The notes: a model not told the origin generated them from the letters alone. A DNA stretch of 33,772 nucleotides from Gammaproteobacteria bacterium (GCA_030595795.1 JAUVCH010000043.1:1-33772), one strand, 5' to 3'; shown: positions 18,145 through 28,493, counted from the stretch's first letter. A program made the numbers and translations.

Positions 18145-18163
18145 AAATGTACAGGATAAACAG

Positions 18164-19462
18164 ATGGGTGCTGTTTTACAAAACCAGATAAATGAAGATA
18201 CTGCAGACCTTGAGCAGTATATGGACAATCTCGGCCGTCAGGCGCGATCTGCCGCACACCTCATGGCACAGTTTGCACCGGAAGCGAAAAATTCCGCCTT
18301 GTTGAAAATTGGTGAAATCATCGATAGCGAACGCGAGATGATTCAACGCGAAAACGCTTGCGACATGCAGCAGGGCAGGGCCGATGGCCTCAGCGACGCG
18401 ATGCTGGATCGTTTATTGTTATCCGACGCTCGAATCGATGCGATGATCGAGGGATTACAGCAGGTTTCTACTCTGGTTGATCCAGTCGGTGAAATTAGCG
18501 ATATGCGCTACCGCCCCAGCGGCATTCAAATTGGTAAGATGCGGGTACCGCTAGGAGTCATCGGTATCATTTACGAATCCAGACCCAATGTCACCATCGA
18601 CGCTGCGGCACTATGTCTTAAGTCTGGCAATGCCAGCGTTTTGCGTGGTGGGAAGGAAGCGATTCATTCCAATCAGGCCATTTATCAGTGCATTAAACGG
18701 GGGTTGCGCGAATCCGGGTTACCCGAATTTGCGGTACAGGTCGTTAACACGATCGATCGCAGCGCCGTCGGTATGATGCTGAATATGAATGACTCCATCG
18801 ACGTTATTATTCCACGCGGTGGCAAGTCGTTGATCGAACGTATTGCCAGTGACTCGAAGATTCCGGTGATCAAACATCTTGACGGCATTTGTCATGTTTA
18901 TATCGATGATAAGGCCGATCTGGATAAGGCTTTGAAAATCGCGATTAATGCCAAGACGCGACGTTACGGTGTCTGTAACGCCATGGAGACCTTGCTAATT
19001 GCAAGCGACATTGCGGAGTCGATATTGCCGGATATTGAAAAGCAGCTGCTGGACAAAGAAGTCGAATTGAGAGGTTGTGAACGAACCCGGCAATTGACCA
19101 ATAATGAAATGGCCGCAGCGACTGAAGAAGACTGGGGCACCGAATATCTGGAGGCTATACTTTCGATTAAAATCGTCGACGATATGGAGCAGGCCATCGC
19201 GCACATAAATCAATACGGATCGCAGCATACCGATGCCATCGTCACCGAAGACTTTAGTCGTGCCCGGCTGTTTCTGCGGGATGTGGATTCGAGCTCGGTG
19301 ATGGTGAATGCTTCGACCGCGTTTGCCGATGGTTACGAATATGGCCTTGGCGCCGAAATCGGTATTAGTACCGATAAACTGCACGCGCGTGGTCCGGTAG
19401 GACTCGAAGGCCTCACTTCACAGAAATATATCGTCTTTGGGGATGGGCATATTCGATCTTGA
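18164..19462 (+). CDS. proA: Gamma-glutamyl phosphate reductase
   Basis: 432 residues; the second step of proline synthesis, NADPH-dependent reduction of gamma-glutamyl phosphate to the semialdehyde. It is an aldehyde-dehydrogenase-fold protein with the ProA hallmarks [41 protein letters not shown] split over 180 bp of coding, [15 protein letters not shown], and the catalytic cysteine Cys271 in [11 protein letters not shown]. The C-terminus has [27 protein letters not shown] and [16 protein letters not shown], both characteristic. It is slightly longer than E. coli ProA (417). proB is not in the window, so unlike the enteric proBA operon the gene sits alone between holA and nadD. AGGA precedes the ATG. 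Confidence 0.97.
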   Translation: MGAVLQNQINEDTADLEQYMDNLGRQARSAAHLMAQFAPEAKNSALLKIGEIIDSEREMIQRENACDMQQGRADGLSDAMLDRLLLSDARIDAMIEGLQQVSTLVDPVGEISDMRYRPSGIQIGKMRVPLGVIGIIYESRPNVTIDAAALCLKSGNASVLRGGKEAIHSNQAIYQCIKRGLRESGLPEFAVQVVNTIDRSAVGMMLNMNDSIDVIIPRGGKSLIERIASDSKIPVIKHLDGICHVYIDDKADLDKALKIAINAKTRRYGVCNAMETLLIASDIAESILPDIEKQLLDKEVELRGCERTRQLTNNEMAAATEEDWGTEYLEAILSIKIVDDMEQAIAHINQYGSQHTDAIVTEDFSRARLFLRDVDSSSVMVNASTAFADGYEYGLGAEIGISTDKLHARGPVGLEGLTSQKYIVFGDGHIRS

Positions 19463-19464
19463 AC

Positions 19465-20085
19465 ATGATCGGAATATTCGGTGGCACCTTTGACCCGATT
19501 CACAAAGGGCATATTCAACTCGCAGAGCAAGCGCTGGCCAAATTGGAGCTCGATGAAGTTCAGTTTATGCCCTGCGCTAATCCGGTGCATCGTCAACAGC
19601 CACATGTCGAAGCTATCCATCGATTGAAAATGATCGAACTGGTGCTTGCGAGATATTCTGCTATGCGCACCAATACGCTCGAGATCGACCGTGGCGGGCC
19701 GTCGTATATGGTCGATAGTTTGGGTCAGATTGCGAGTCAACAGAAAGCTATATTGTGTTTGTTAGTGGGTGTCGACTCATTCAATCAGCTTGCAGGCTGG
19801 AAGTCTCCCGAGGAGGTACTGGACAAGGCGCATTTGGTTGTATGCGGTAGGCCTGGCCAGGCACTAGATCGGCGTATTTTTCCTGATCATCACGCTGGTT
19901 CCATAAATGAGCTGGAAAAACAGACTTCCGGTCTTATATTATCCCTCGATATTGATGAGTGTTCCTGTTCATCAACCGAGGTTCGCAAGTTATTAGCCGA
20001 AGGTCATCCAGCAGATAATTGCCTGCGACCGGAAGTTATGGACTATATTAAACAGCATCATCTGTACGAGAAAAATTGTGAGTAA
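19465..20085 (+). CDS. nadD: Nicotinate-mononucleotide adenylyltransferase
   Basis: 206 residues from ATG 19465; a TTG at 19459 would add two residues and overlap the proA stop. NadD adenylylates nicotinate mononucleotide in NAD synthesis. The ATP-binding GGTFDPIHKGH is at 6-16, the SSTEVRKLL signature lies near the C-terminus, and PCANPVHRQQP, VGVDSFNQLAGW and VVCGRPG match the bacterial family. Starting at MIGIFGGTFDP is the usual N-terminus. The 3' end overlaps rsfS by 8 nt, the standard nadD-rsfS-rlmH arrangement. Confidence 0.96.
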   Translation: MIGIFGGTFDPIHKGHIQLAEQALAKLELDEVQFMPCANPVHRQQPHVEAIHRLKMIELVLARYSAMRTNTLEIDRGGPSYMVDSLGQIASQQKAILCLLVGVDSFNQLAGWKSPEEVLDKAHLVVCGRPGQALDRRIFPDHHAGSINELEKQTSGLILSLDIDECSCSSTEVRKLLAEGHPADNCLRPEVMDYIKQHHLYEKNCE

Positions 20086-20449
20086 AACAAACCCCGTCGC
20101 CCTGCAATCGGAAGCCGTTAAAAAGATCGCGGTAGATGCACTGGAAGATTTTAAGGCACTAAATATTGTTGTGCTTGATGTCAGAAAACGAGCCAGTTTC
20201 ACCGATTACATGATTTTTGCCAGCGGTAAATCAACCCGGCACGTGAGTTCAATCGCGGGATCGGTCGTCGAAGCCGCCAAAGCCGCAGGCATTCCACCCA
20301 TTGGCGTAGAAGGTGAATCCGTCGGTGAATGGGTTCTGGTCGACCTCGGCGATGTCATCGTACATGTGATGCTACCCGATACCCGAACTTTTTATGATCT
20401 GGAGAAACTCTGGAGTGAAGAGCTGGTCGAGGCCGCCGAAGACAGTTAG
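20078..20449 (+). CDS. rsfS: Ribosomal silencing factor RsfS
   Basis: 123 residues from GTG 20078, overlapping the nadD stop by 8 nt. RsfS binds L14 (uL14) on the large subunit and blocks subunit joining in starvation. The core ALEDFKALNIVVLDVRKRASFTDYM, IFASGKSTRHVSSIA, and VGEWVLVDLGDVIVHVMLPDTRTFYDLEKLW contains the conserved surface of the Iojap/RsfS family. Length is normal. rlmH starts 6 nt downstream. Confidence 0.95.
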   Translation: MSKTNPVALQSEAVKKIAVDALEDFKALNIVVLDVRKRASFTDYMIFASGKSTRHVSSIAGSVVEAAKAAGIPPIGVEGESVGEWVLVDLGDVIVHVMLPDTRTFYDLEKLWSEELVEAAEDS

Positions 20450-20455
20450 TCGTCA

Positions 20456-20926
20456 ATGCAATTACAAATTATCAGTATTGGTCAAAAGATGCCGCAATGG
20501 GTCGATACTGCTTGTGATGATTATATAAAACGACTACCGCGTGAATTGTCGATCCAGTGGACGACGCTACCGCTAGCACAGCGCAAGGCCAGGGATTCGG
20601 CCGATCATTTTAAACAGAAGGAAGCCGAGCAGATAAAGCAAAAAATTTCATCCGGTAGTTATAACCTCGCACTTGATGAGCACGGCAAGCACTGGAATAG
20701 TCAGGACTGGGCAAAACAGTTACAACAGTGGATGCAGGAGTACCCGAAGGTGAATCTCGTCATCGGGGGGCCGGATGGGCTGTCAAATTCGTTGCGACAA
20801 AGTTGTCACCAAACCGTGTCGTTCGGTGCCATGACTATGCCACATGCGCTGGTACGTGTGGTATTAATCGAACAACTTTATCGGGCCTGGACGATCACCA
20901 AAAAGCATCCCTATCACCGCGAATAA
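20456..20926 (+). CDS. rlmH: 23S rRNA pseudouridine-1915 N3-methyltransferase
   Basis: 156 residues, the usual SPOUT-family length. RlmH methylates pseudouridine 1915 in helix 69 of 23S rRNA. The SAM-binding knot has NLVIGGPDGLSNSLRQ and the C-terminal ALVRVVLIEQLYRAWTITKKHPYHRE, which are nearly invariant. The first residues MQLQIISIGQKMPQWVD are also typical. It lies 6 nt after rsfS. rng begins 38 nt later. Confidence 0.97.
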   Translation: MQLQIISIGQKMPQWVDTACDDYIKRLPRELSIQWTTLPLAQRKARDSADHFKQKEAEQIKQKISSGSYNLALDEHGKHWNSQDWAKQLQQWMQEYPKVNLVIGGPDGLSNSLRQSCHQTVSFGAMTMPHALVRVVLIEQLYRAWTITKKHPYHRE

Positions 20927-20964
20927 GTTATTATACGGCTATGAGACAGGCTGGTATAAAAAAT

Positions 20965-22437
20965 ATGATTGTGAGTGAAGAAATATTAGTCAACATTACC
21001 CCACAGGAAACCCGTGTCGCGATTATTGAAAATGGGGCGTTACAGGAAGTTAGTATCGAGCGCGAAGGAAATCGGGGTATCGTTGGCAATATCTACAAAG
21101 GCAAAGTCAATCGGGTATTACCCGGTATGGAAGCAGCCTTTATTGATATTGGCCTGGAAAAAGCTGGTTTTCTGCATGTCTCGGATATCGACACTGGTAA
21201 TGATAGCGGTGAAACCGAAGCGGCAAAACCGCTCATTAACGAGCTTCTGCACGAGGGTCAAACCCTGTTGGTGCAGGTAGTTAAAGATCCGATGGGAACC
21301 AAGGGTGCACGTTTGACAACGGGTATTTCTGTGCCATCGCGCTATCTAGTGTACATGCCGAATTCATCGATGATTGGTATTTCGGTGAAAATTGAAGATG
21401 AGGCAGAGCGCGAGCGCCTGCGTACCTTATTATCCGAATGTCTAATCGAGCATCGCAATGGTGGATGTATAGTACGCACCGCTGCCGAGGGTGTCGAGGA
21501 AGACGAACTACTACGTGATATCAATTTTCTTTGCAAAATGTGGGATTCGCTAGCCGAAAGTGCCCAGACCGTCAAACCTGGCTCGGTGATCCACGAGGAT
21601 TTGCCACTAGCGATCAGAACCCTACGGGATATGGTTGGCAGAGAAACCAAAAGTCTAAAAGTTGATTCGAGAGAAACCTATCAGAAGATGGTAAGTTTCG
21701 CTAATCGCTATATTCCTGACCTGCCCGCAGAGATCGCTCATTACCCTGGCGAGCGTCCAATATTTGATCTTTACAACATAGACGATGAAATTCAACGCGC
21801 ACTGGGTCGGCAGGTCAGCCTGAAATCAGGCGGTTATCTAATCTTCGATCAAACCGAGGCTATGACCACCATTGATATTAATACCGGGGCTTACGTCGGT
21901 CACCAGAATCTGGAAGAAACGATATTCAAGACCAATCTCGAAGCCTCTCAGGCGATCGCTCGCCAGTTAAGACTGCGTAACCTCGGCGGTATCATAATTA
22001 TCGATTACATCGATATGGAAGACGAAGAGCATAAGCGACAGGTGTTGAAGTCGCTGCAAAAATATCTCGATAAAGATCACGCCAAGACCCAGGTTTGTGA
22101 GGTGTCCCCGCTGGGTTTAGTGGAAATGACCCGAAAGCGTACTCGGGAAAGTCTTGAGCATGTTTTGTGTGAAACTTGCCTAACCTGCCACGGACGCGGA
22201 TCGCATAAAACCACTGAAACCGTTTGTTACGAAATCTTCCGTGAAATACTGCGCGAAGCAAGGCTTTACGATGAGGCGCAACAATTACTGGTCATGGCGA
22301 ATCAGGATGTTATCGACTGTCTGCTCGATGAAGAAGCCGCGAGTCTGGCTGAATTGGAAACCTTTATCAAAATACCGGTCAAACTACAGGTAGAGGCGCA
22401 TTTTTCACAGGAAACTTACGATGTTGTTCCGGTTTAA
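20965..22437 (+). CDS. rng: Ribonuclease G
   Basis: 490 residues from ATG 20965, against 489 in E. coli. It is an endoribonuclease of the RNase E/G family acting in 16S rRNA 5'-end maturation and mRNA decay. The S1 domain (about 38-120) contains GIVGNIYKGKVNRVLPGMEAAFIDIG, and the catalytic aspartates fall at Asp304 (TTIDINTG) and Asp347 (IIIIDYIDM). The zinc-link cysteines are in the CETCLTC motif. Candidate starts are ATG 20941, ATG 20965 and GTG 20971; I chose 20965 because MIVSEEILVNITP best fits the family N-terminus. An in-frame extension back into rlmH is rejected. There is no long C-terminal scaffold, so it is RNase G, not RNase E. yhdP follows, as in E. coli. Confidence 0.94.
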   Translation: MIVSEEILVNITPQETRVAIIENGALQEVSIEREGNRGIVGNIYKGKVNRVLPGMEAAFIDIGLEKAGFLHVSDIDTGNDSGETEAAKPLINELLHEGQTLLVQVVKDPMGTKGARLTTGISVPSRYLVYMPNSSMIGISVKIEDEAERERLRTLLSECLIEHRNGGCIVRTAAEGVEEDELLRDINFLCKMWDSLAESAQTVKPGSVIHEDLPLAIRTLRDMVGRETKSLKVDSRETYQKMVSFANRYIPDLPAEIAHYPGERPIFDLYNIDDEIQRALGRQVSLKSGGYLIFDQTEAMTTIDINTGAYVGHQNLEETIFKTNLEASQAIARQLRLRNLGGIIIIDYIDMEDEEHKRQVLKSLQKYLDKDHAKTQVCEVSPLGLVEMTRKRTRESLEHVLCETCLTCHGRGSHKTTETVCYEIFREILREARLYDEAQQLLVMANQDVIDCLLDEEAASLAELETFIKIPVKLQVEAHFSQETYDVVPV

Positions 22438-22461
22438 CCAGATAATAGTTTTTCAGGGAAA

Positions 22462-25400
22462 ATGTTGAGCCTGCTTCGCTACCTCACGCAATTGCTGATC
22501 TGGATGGTTATCTTTGTTGGCCTAATCGTCGCTGGTTTGCGTATTGGATTGGCGAATATAGGCCTGATTAGGGCGGACATCCAGGATTGGGTTTCATACG
22601 AGTTGTCTCCGGGTATTCGCTTTGGTGAAATTCGTTCCCACTGGAATAAAGCCAATCCAGTACTTGAACTCGATAACGCATCCATAACACTGCCTGATCG
22701 AAGTAAATCGTTGGTCGTCGATGCCATTTCAATCGAGCTCAATTTATGGGATAGCCTGGTGCTTGGTACCGCCGTCATATCCGAAGTGACCGGCGTAATC
22801 GATAAAATCACCGTCCGGAAGGATAGCGAACACCGTTGGTGGCTTAACGATATTAATCTGGTTGCCGCAAAAAGTAGCGCTGCGGCCAGCGATATCGAAG
22901 ACATGCTGGCTTCTATCCCGCATTATCTTGAGATCGAACTCAGACGGCTAATTGTCGAAGATGAAACTACCCAGCAAAGCTACCAGATCGACAATATATT
23001 CGCTGATATTCAGCACCACGATCAGGCGACTCATCTGCAACTGCTGGCCGATTTGCCACCAATATTTGGTGGTGCGTTAAAGATTACATCAATCCTGCAA
23101 CAGAGCGAGGGCGTGGCTTATTTACAGGTCGAGCAGCTCAAGCTCGACCCCATTGCTGAGTTATTCGAAGTCGGAATAGACGAAATTCGTCAGACAGAAA
23201 TCTCGGGTGAAATCTGGTTACGCACACGCGATCAGCATGTCGAGGGTCTGGATGCCGATATTACGGTGAACGGAGCCGGTTATCCGTATGGTTCCGAAGA
23301 TGCCACCCTGCCTTTCGGTCTGTCGTTCCAGTTTAATGCGGATAAACTGGATAAAAACTGGATGGTGAGAAGTAAGGCTCAGAATATTTCGGTGAATGAA
23401 CAAGCCTTGCCAGATCTCGTCTCACAGTTCAGTTTAATACGAGACCCGGTCCAGGACAGGTTCGAGGGATGGCTGGAAACTATCGAGTTAAGCCGCTTTG
23501 TCGACGCTGGAAAAGACTTTCTTCCCAAACAATTCATCAGTTTAATAGACCAGAGCAAGGCTCGGGTAAGCTTCGACGATACCTGGTTTAGCCTGCCCAG
23601 AGGGGACTTCGCGGGTCTCGAAATGATGTCACGGGCCATTGGACTGAGTAATAAACCGGTAGGCAATTTCCCAGGCATCAGCGGTATCGATGCGGATATT
23701 CTCTATGCCAGAGAGCAACTAAAACTGAGCATCAGTGAACAACAGGTATCGCTCGACTTTGCCGATCAATTTATAGCGCCACTCGAATTCAACGAAATCA
23801 ATTTGGACGCCTTCGCCAGCTTCGATACTAATGCTGTAACCCTGTCGATTCCTGATATCAAACTTGCGAATGACGATATTAAACTGGAAGGTCGATTATG
23901 GCTTGAAACAGGTCAGGACGCGCCGCCGTTCTTTTATTTACGAGGCAATTTCGACGAAGGAATCGGCAGTCAAAAGTCGAAATACCTACCGGTTAAAATT
24001 TTACCTGCATCTGCTCGTAAATGGATAGATGATAGTATCCTCGCGGTTGATATATCGAATGGTGAATTGTTGTTTCACGGTCGACTAGAGAATATTAAAA
24101 AGTTTGGGCGCAAAATGGCTGGCGAATTAATGGTGGGATTCGATATAGACAATGCCGACTTAACTTTCGATCCCAACTGGTCAACCGTAAAGCAGGGAAA
24201 AGGGTACATCTTGTTTCATAACATGGGGGTTGATATCAATCTTGACAGTGCGCATTACGCAGGTATAAAAAATGCTCGTGGCAAGATCAGCCTGTCGGAT
24301 TTTTCGAATTCTGTGGTTCAAGTTAATGTTAATGCCAGTGGCCCGACAAAGGCTGTGCTACCCGTTTGGCTGGAGTCTCCGGTGGGTACCGATTTCCAGG
24401 ACATCGCCAAAAACTTACAGGATCCTGGTGGACGGATTAGGGCCAAAATCAAATTATCGATTCCGCTCGAGGATGAAAATTTGCGAGAAGAGGTCGAGGT
24501 AAAATTAAATCTGAGAAATGCCGGGATTAATGCACCAGCCTGGGGAATAGAGCTGTCTCAAATTAATGGTGAGGCTTTAATCACACGAGATGAAATTTCA
24601 GCGAAAGGCATTAAGGCGCAGTTTTTTAAAGATTCTGTGACTATTGATATCGACACCGATCTCGAAAATCAGCTTACTCTGATCGAAGCCAGTGGCATGA
24701 TTGAAACACAACAGTTGTTAAACCTGATGCCGGATAGCCTGACACGGGGTATCGAGGGTAAAAGCGACTGGATGGTCGACCTGGCTATCGCGAATCAGCC
24801 AAAAAGTGGTAGTCAGCCGATACTCACGGTTGATGCATCGAGTAATCTGAGGGGTACGGCTATCCATCTCCCCATACCCTATAACAAGGGCCGGGCTTTT
24901 GGGCGTGCGATGACAGGCAGAGTAATACTCCAGGCCGATAATGGAATTAATTTTGAATATGGTCTTGGTAGTAAAATACGTGGCCGGGGAAGTTTGCAGG
25001 AGCGCGAAGACGGTGAGCATGAGTTGGTTGATCTCGACCTGGCTTTTTCCAATGCGTTTAAAGCGCCAAAATCGAAAGGTATTCGCGTTTACGGTACGCT
25101 GCCTCGGCTGCCAGTCGATGAATGGATTACACTTTATCAGTTTGAGGCAGCCCAGCAGGCACCAGATTCACGAAGCCTCATGCCTTTGTTGCAAACTATC
25201 GATTTAGATATTACAAAGATGGGGTTGTTTGGTCGGGAGATTAACAATACGGAGTTTTTTCTGCTGCAATCACCGAGCGGTTTTACTGGCCGAATTGATT
25301 CGTCAATGGTTAAAGGCAAGTTCGATTTTCCGATAATTGATTCGGTAGATAATCCTGTCGTGATAGATCTCGAATACGTCAGAATTTCAGCTAGCTCGAA

Positions 25401-26292
25401 TAAAAATACGGGTACTGGCCTGCTTCCGAGCGACCTGTTTAATTTACGGCTTCGTAGCAAAGAGTTTGTTTATGATGATCGACCTGTCACCAATCTGGAG
25501 CTGGATACCAGTATTGTCAAAAATAGGCTGTTAGTCGATGCTCTGTCTTTTAAAAGCGATGATATCGAATTCAAATTCGATGGGCACTGGCTGTACGACC
25601 CGGTTTCGAAAGAGCAAAGCAGTCATCTTAATGTATCCGTAAAGGGTGACGAATTCGGTCAAGCTATGGCCAAACTTGACTTCGGTGATACCATCCTTAA
25701 TGGCACAATCGACTTCAAAGGTGAAATAGGCTGGCCGGATGAGTTGATGAAACCAGAGTGGGATCTACTCCAGGGGAAAGGCAAGTTCAAACTCAAAGAT
25801 GGGATCCTGAAAGATGTCGAACCCGGCACAGGAAGGTTTGTCGGTTTGTTTAGTTTGAGCGCGCTACCACGTCGCCTGGCCCTCGACTTCTCCGATGTAC
25901 TTTTTGCAGGTATGGAATTCGATGAAATTAAAGGTGATTTGGTGTTAGAGGGGCAAAGTCTATACACTGGCAATACCAAATTAGATGGTCCTGCAGCTAA
26001 AGTGAAAGTCGTTGGTAGAACCGGGTTGAAGGATCGTAATTACAATCAACAAATCTATGTTGTTCCCAAAGTACGCTATACCCTGCCAGTGATCGGTTCT
26101 ATTGCTGCCGGTAGTACCGGAGGTTTGGGGTTGTTACTATTACAGAATCTGTTTAAATCTTCGATCGATGACTCGTTCGAAATCGAATACAGCATGACTG
26201 GGAGCTGGGATGAGCCTGTCATTGTAGTGGTTAACAAGCCAGAACCGGTAGTCGAAGATAAACCAAAGAGTAATCGTAACCTTGAAAAATAA
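22462..26292 (+). CDS. yhdP: YhdP family AsmA-like envelope protein
   Basis: 1276 residues, close to E. coli YhdP (1266). One N-terminal membrane helix (about 7-29) anchors a very long periplasmic region of repeating beta strands, the AsmA-like/DUF3971 build now linked to bridge-type phospholipid traffic between inner and outer membranes. FKLKDGILKDVEPGTGRFVGLFSLSALPRRL and YVVPKVRYTLPVIGSIAAGSTGGLGLLLLQ near the C-terminus are typical of the family (TIGR02099). The ribosome-binding site CAGGGAA lies just before the ATG. The order rng-yhdP-tldD is conserved in gammaproteobacteria. In this window the small periplasmic protein at 26282 overlaps the end of the gene by 11 nt. Confidence 0.93.
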   Translation: MLSLLRYLTQLLIWMVIFVGLIVAGLRIGLANIGLIRADIQDWVSYELSPGIRFGEIRSHWNKANPVLELDNASITLPDRSKSLVVDAISIELNLWDSLVLGTAVISEVTGVIDKITVRKDSEHRWWLNDINLVAAKSSAAASDIEDMLASIPHYLEIELRRLIVEDETTQQSYQIDNIFADIQHHDQATHLQLLADLPPIFGGALKITSILQQSEGVAYLQVEQLKLDPIAELFEVGIDEIRQTEISGEIWLRTRDQHVEGLDADITVNGAGYPYGSEDATLPFGLSFQFNADKLDKNWMVRSKAQNISVNEQALPDLVSQFSLIRDPVQDRFEGWLETIELSRFVDAGKDFLPKQFISLIDQSKARVSFDDTWFSLPRGDFAGLEMMSRAIGLSNKPVGNFPGISGIDADILYAREQLKLSISEQQVSLDFADQFIAPLEFNEINLDAFASFDTNAVTLSIPDIKLANDDIKLEGRLWLETGQDAPPFFYLRGNFDEGIGSQKSKYLPVKILPASARKWIDDSILAVDISNGELLFHGRLENIKKFGRKMAGELMVGFDIDNADLTFDPNWSTVKQGKGYILFHNMGVDINLDSAHYAGIKNARGKISLSDFSNSVVQVNVNASGPTKAVLPVWLESPVGTDFQDIAKNLQDPGGRIRAKIKLSIPLEDENLREEVEVKLNLRNAGINAPAWGIELSQINGEALITRDEISAKGIKAQFFKDSVTIDIDTDLENQLTLIEASGMIETQQLLNLMPDSLTRGIEGKSDWMVDLAIANQPKSGSQPILTVDASSNLRGTAIHLPIPYNKGRAFGRAMTGRVILQADNGINFEYGLGSKIRGRGSLQEREDGEHELVDLDLAFSNAFKAPKSKGIRVYGTLPRLPVDEWITLYQFEAAQQAPDSRSLMPLLQTIDLDITKMGLFGREINNTEFFLLQSPSGFTGRIDSSMVKGKFDFPIIDSVDNPVVIDLEYVRISASSNKNTGTGLLPSDLFNLRLRSKEFVYDDRPVTNLELDTSIVKNRLLVDALSFKSDDIEFKFDGHWLYDPVSKEQSSHLNVSVKGDEFGQAMAKLDFGDTILNGTIDFKGEIGWPDELMKPEWDLLQGKGKFKLKDGILKDVEPGTGRFVGLFSLSALPRRLALDFSDVLFAGMEFDEIKGDLVLEGQSLYTGNTKLDGPAAKVKVVGRTGLKDRNYNQQIYVVPKVRYTLPVIGSIAAGSTGGLGLLLLQNLFKSSIDDSFEIEYSMTGSWDEPVIVVVNKPEPVVEDKPKSNRNLEK

Positions 26293-26638
26293 GTTAATTC
26301 TGTACCTGCTTTTAAGCAGCCTGTCGCTACCGTTGGCCGCCAATAGTTTGCGAATATTTACCCTGAGTGCAGACGAATGGGCGCGCCCTCGAGGTGGCGC
26401 CGTAATCGCCGAGTTTGAGGCCCTGCGTTCAGCTGTTGCCTACTGGGATGATGCCGCTGGCAATGGTATATTGATACGCTATCCTGGGGAAGACAGTGGC
26501 GAAATCTGGGCCACAGAATTACGCGACTGGTTGGTTTCGCTCGGTATCCCCACCGACTATATTCAGTTAGTTTCAGGTAGCCAGTCAGCCGATGAGATTC
26601 GACTCATTGTCGGCAAACGCAAAGACTTTGAGCAGTAA
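26282..26638 (+). CDS. Small periplasmic protein of unknown function
   Basis: 118 residues from TTG 26282, whose frame overlaps the end of yhdP by 11 nt. A signal peptide (about 1-20, [10 protein letters not shown]) precedes a compact domain with [55 protein letters not shown] and a final IRLIVGKR. The repeat-free alpha/beta order with [18 protein letters not shown] is faintly like the OmpA-C fold, but the peptidoglycan-binding residues are not evident. The codon usage looks normal and the overlap with yhdP argues it is real. Being tied to yhdP, it may act in the same envelope process. Function is unknown. Confidence 0.7.
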   Translation: MKNKLILYLLLSSLSLPLAANSLRIFTLSADEWARPRGGAVIAEFEALRSAVAYWDDAAGNGILIRYPGEDSGEIWATELRDWLVSLGIPTDYIQLVSGSQSADEIRLIVGKRKDFEQ

Positions 26639-26679
26639 AACTTCGATCATCATTAACCGATTATACTTCAGGAATTTTC

Positions 26680-28125
26680 ATGTCAGCCACTCTCGACACT
26701 GTAGCCAATCAGATACTAGAACCAACTGGTCTCAGTATCGACAATTTAAATCAGTATCTGGATCGTCTGCATGGTCAGCAAATCGATGCTGGTGATCTGT
26801 ATTTTCAAACCTCGCAGCAGGAATCCTGGGTGATGGATGACGGTATTATTCGGGAAGGCTCTTTCAGTATTGAAAAAGGCGTTGGTATTAGAGCTATGTC
26901 GGGCGAGAAAACCGGGTTTGCTTACTGCGATGATTTACAGTCGAATGCCATTAGTCAGGCGGTCAAAAATGCGCGAGCTATCACTCGGCAGGGCCAGGAT
27001 GCCAGCAGCCAGATCATCTTAAGTAACGCTAGCAGTAAAGCACTTTATACGCATAAAAATCCGGTCGATGGGCGCAGCGCCGACGACAAGGTAGAGTTAC
27101 TGAAAAAGCTCGATGTCTATACTCGTGGGCTCGATGACCGAATCGAGCAAGTGATTATTTCACTGGCCGGTGGCATCGACCATATCCTGGTGGCGGCAAC
27201 CGACAGTACCCTGGCGAGTGATATCCGGCCGTTGGTACGCTTCAATGTCACCGTACTTATGAATCAGAAAGGCCGCAGAGAGCAGGGTAGCGCCGGTGGT
27301 GGTGGTCGGCACTCCTATGATGTTTTTTTTGATACTGACCGAGCCTACGAATTTGCACGCGATGCGGTGAAACAGGCTGCAACAAACCTCGAGTCGATAG
27401 CCACCCCAGCCGGTAGTATGCCGGTTGTGCTGGGTCCTGGCTGGCCAGGGGTTTTGCTGCACGAAGCGGTTGGTCATGGCCTGGAGGGCGATTTCAACCG
27501 CAAAGGCACCTCAGCATTTAGTAACCGCATCGGCGAGCAGGTAGCCTCGACGCTATGTACTGTCGTTGATGACGGCAGCCTCGAGCATCGTCGTGGTTCA
27601 CTCAGTGTCGATGACGAAGGCGTGCCCGCACAAAACACGGTATTGATCGAAAATGGCATTCTCAAGGGTTATATGCAGGACAAAATGAATGCTCGTCTGA
27701 TGGGCACCCAGTCCACTTCAAATGGTCGGCGAGAGTCCTTCGCGCATTTGCCGATGCCACGGATGACGAATACCTATATGCTCGCTGGAGAATCTGATCC
27801 CGATGAAATTCTCGGCTCTGTGGACAAAGGTATCTACGCGGTGAATTTCGGCGGTGGCCAGGTCGATATCACTTCGGGGCGGTTTGTTTTTTCCCTGTCA
27901 GAAGCTTATTTAATCGAAAACGGGCGCATCGGCGCACCCTTAAAAGGCGCGACTCTAATTGGTTCTGGCCCCGAAGTCATGGGCAAAATCTCGATGGTTG
28001 GTAATGATCTGGCACTCGATCAGGGCGTCGGTGTCTGTGGCAAGGAGGGCCAGTCGATCCCGGTGGGGGTTGGCCAGCCGAGTCTAAAGATTGAGGAAAT
28101 TACGGTTGGTGGTACCGATAGTTAG
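26680..28125 (+). CDS. tldD: Metalloprotease TldD
   Basis: 481 residues, the E. coli length. TldD with TldE/PmbA forms a zinc protease that trims peptides such as microcin B17 and the antitoxin CcdA. The metal motif HEAVGH is at 261-266 within [24 protein letters not shown], and further family segments are [52 protein letters not shown] and the C-terminal [18 protein letters not shown]. PmbA is not in the window, which is normal since the pair are usually unlinked. It ends convergently with the minus-strand operon, 11 nt from the next stop codon. Confidence 0.96.
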   Translation: MSATLDTVANQILEPTGLSIDNLNQYLDRLHGQQIDAGDLYFQTSQQESWVMDDGIIREGSFSIEKGVGIRAMSGEKTGFAYCDDLQSNAISQAVKNARAITRQGQDASSQIILSNASSKALYTHKNPVDGRSADDKVELLKKLDVYTRGLDDRIEQVIISLAGGIDHILVAATDSTLASDIRPLVRFNVTVLMNQKGRREQGSAGGGGRHSYDVFFDTDRAYEFARDAVKQAATNLESIATPAGSMPVVLGPGWPGVLLHEAVGHGLEGDFNRKGTSAFSNRIGEQVASTLCTVVDDGSLEHRRGSLSVDDEGVPAQNTVLIENGILKGYMQDKMNARLMGTQSTSNGRRESFAHLPMPRMTNTYMLAGESDPDEILGSVDKGIYAVNFGGGQVDITSGRFVFSLSEAYLIENGRIGAPLKGATLIGSGPEVMGKISMVGNDLALDQGVGVCGKEGQSIPVGVGQPSLKIEEITVGGTDS

Positions 28126-28141
28126 AGTCGTAAATTCTAAC
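28121..28141. terminator. Weak inverted repeat between convergent genes
   Basis: GTTAGA (28121-28126) and TCTAAC (28136-28141) form a 6-bp stem with a 9-nt loop spanning the tldD stop codon and the stop of the opposing gene. No T-run follows in either direction, so it could at most be a weak bidirectional terminator. Confidence 0.25.
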
Positions 28142-28493
28142 TTACCGAAACTCCGGTAATTTCCATTCCAGATTCCCCTGCTTGTAAGGTGAGGACTCCC
28201 AGAAATTCTCCCTCGTATCGAGTGCTATGCAGGCGCCAGAGGATGGTAACCCCTTTTTCTCGCTGAAGTGATTCGATAAATTCGAAATCTGGGTCGACGC
28301 AGGTTAATAGCGGGATATCCTGACAGCTTAGCTGAAAGTGCTCCTCGGATAATTTGGCGCGTAGCTCGCTGGAAAACCCGCGCGAAAACCGCGCATAGTC
28401 CTGATCACGAGAGGCCTCGATGATGTTTTTCCAGATCGGCGATGCGACCGACTTTAATTGCTCTTTTTCGAGCGCAGATAGTGATGTTTTCAT
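28137..28493 (-). CDS. Small unknown protein, possibly NTF2-like
   Basis: 118 residues without a signal peptide or membrane helix. The opening helices KNIIEASRDQDYARFSRGFSSELRAKLSEEHFQ, followed by beta-rich FEFIESLQREKGVTILWRLHSTRYEGEFLGVLTLQAGESG, follow the usual order of NTF2-like (SnoaL/DUF3887) folds: a helical lid followed by a curved sheet. No catalytic residues are evident. It begins 6 nt after the RND permease stop and is surely in that operon. Function unknown. Confidence 0.65.
   Translation of the reverse strand: MKTSLSALEKEQLKSVASPIWKNIIEASRDQDYARFSRGFSSELRAKLSEEHFQLSCQDIPLLTCVDPDFEFIESLQREKGVTILWRLHSTRYEGEFLGVLTLQAGESGMEITGVSVS

Noticed and set aside
20728..20964. In-frame extension of rng into rlmH
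   Set aside because: It would overlap about 200 nt of rlmH in another frame; RNase G aligns from about residue 1 at 20965.
28121..28141. Strong bidirectional terminator between tldD and the unknown gene
   Set aside because: The stem is only 6 bp with no T-run in either direction; kept as a low-confidence repeat only.
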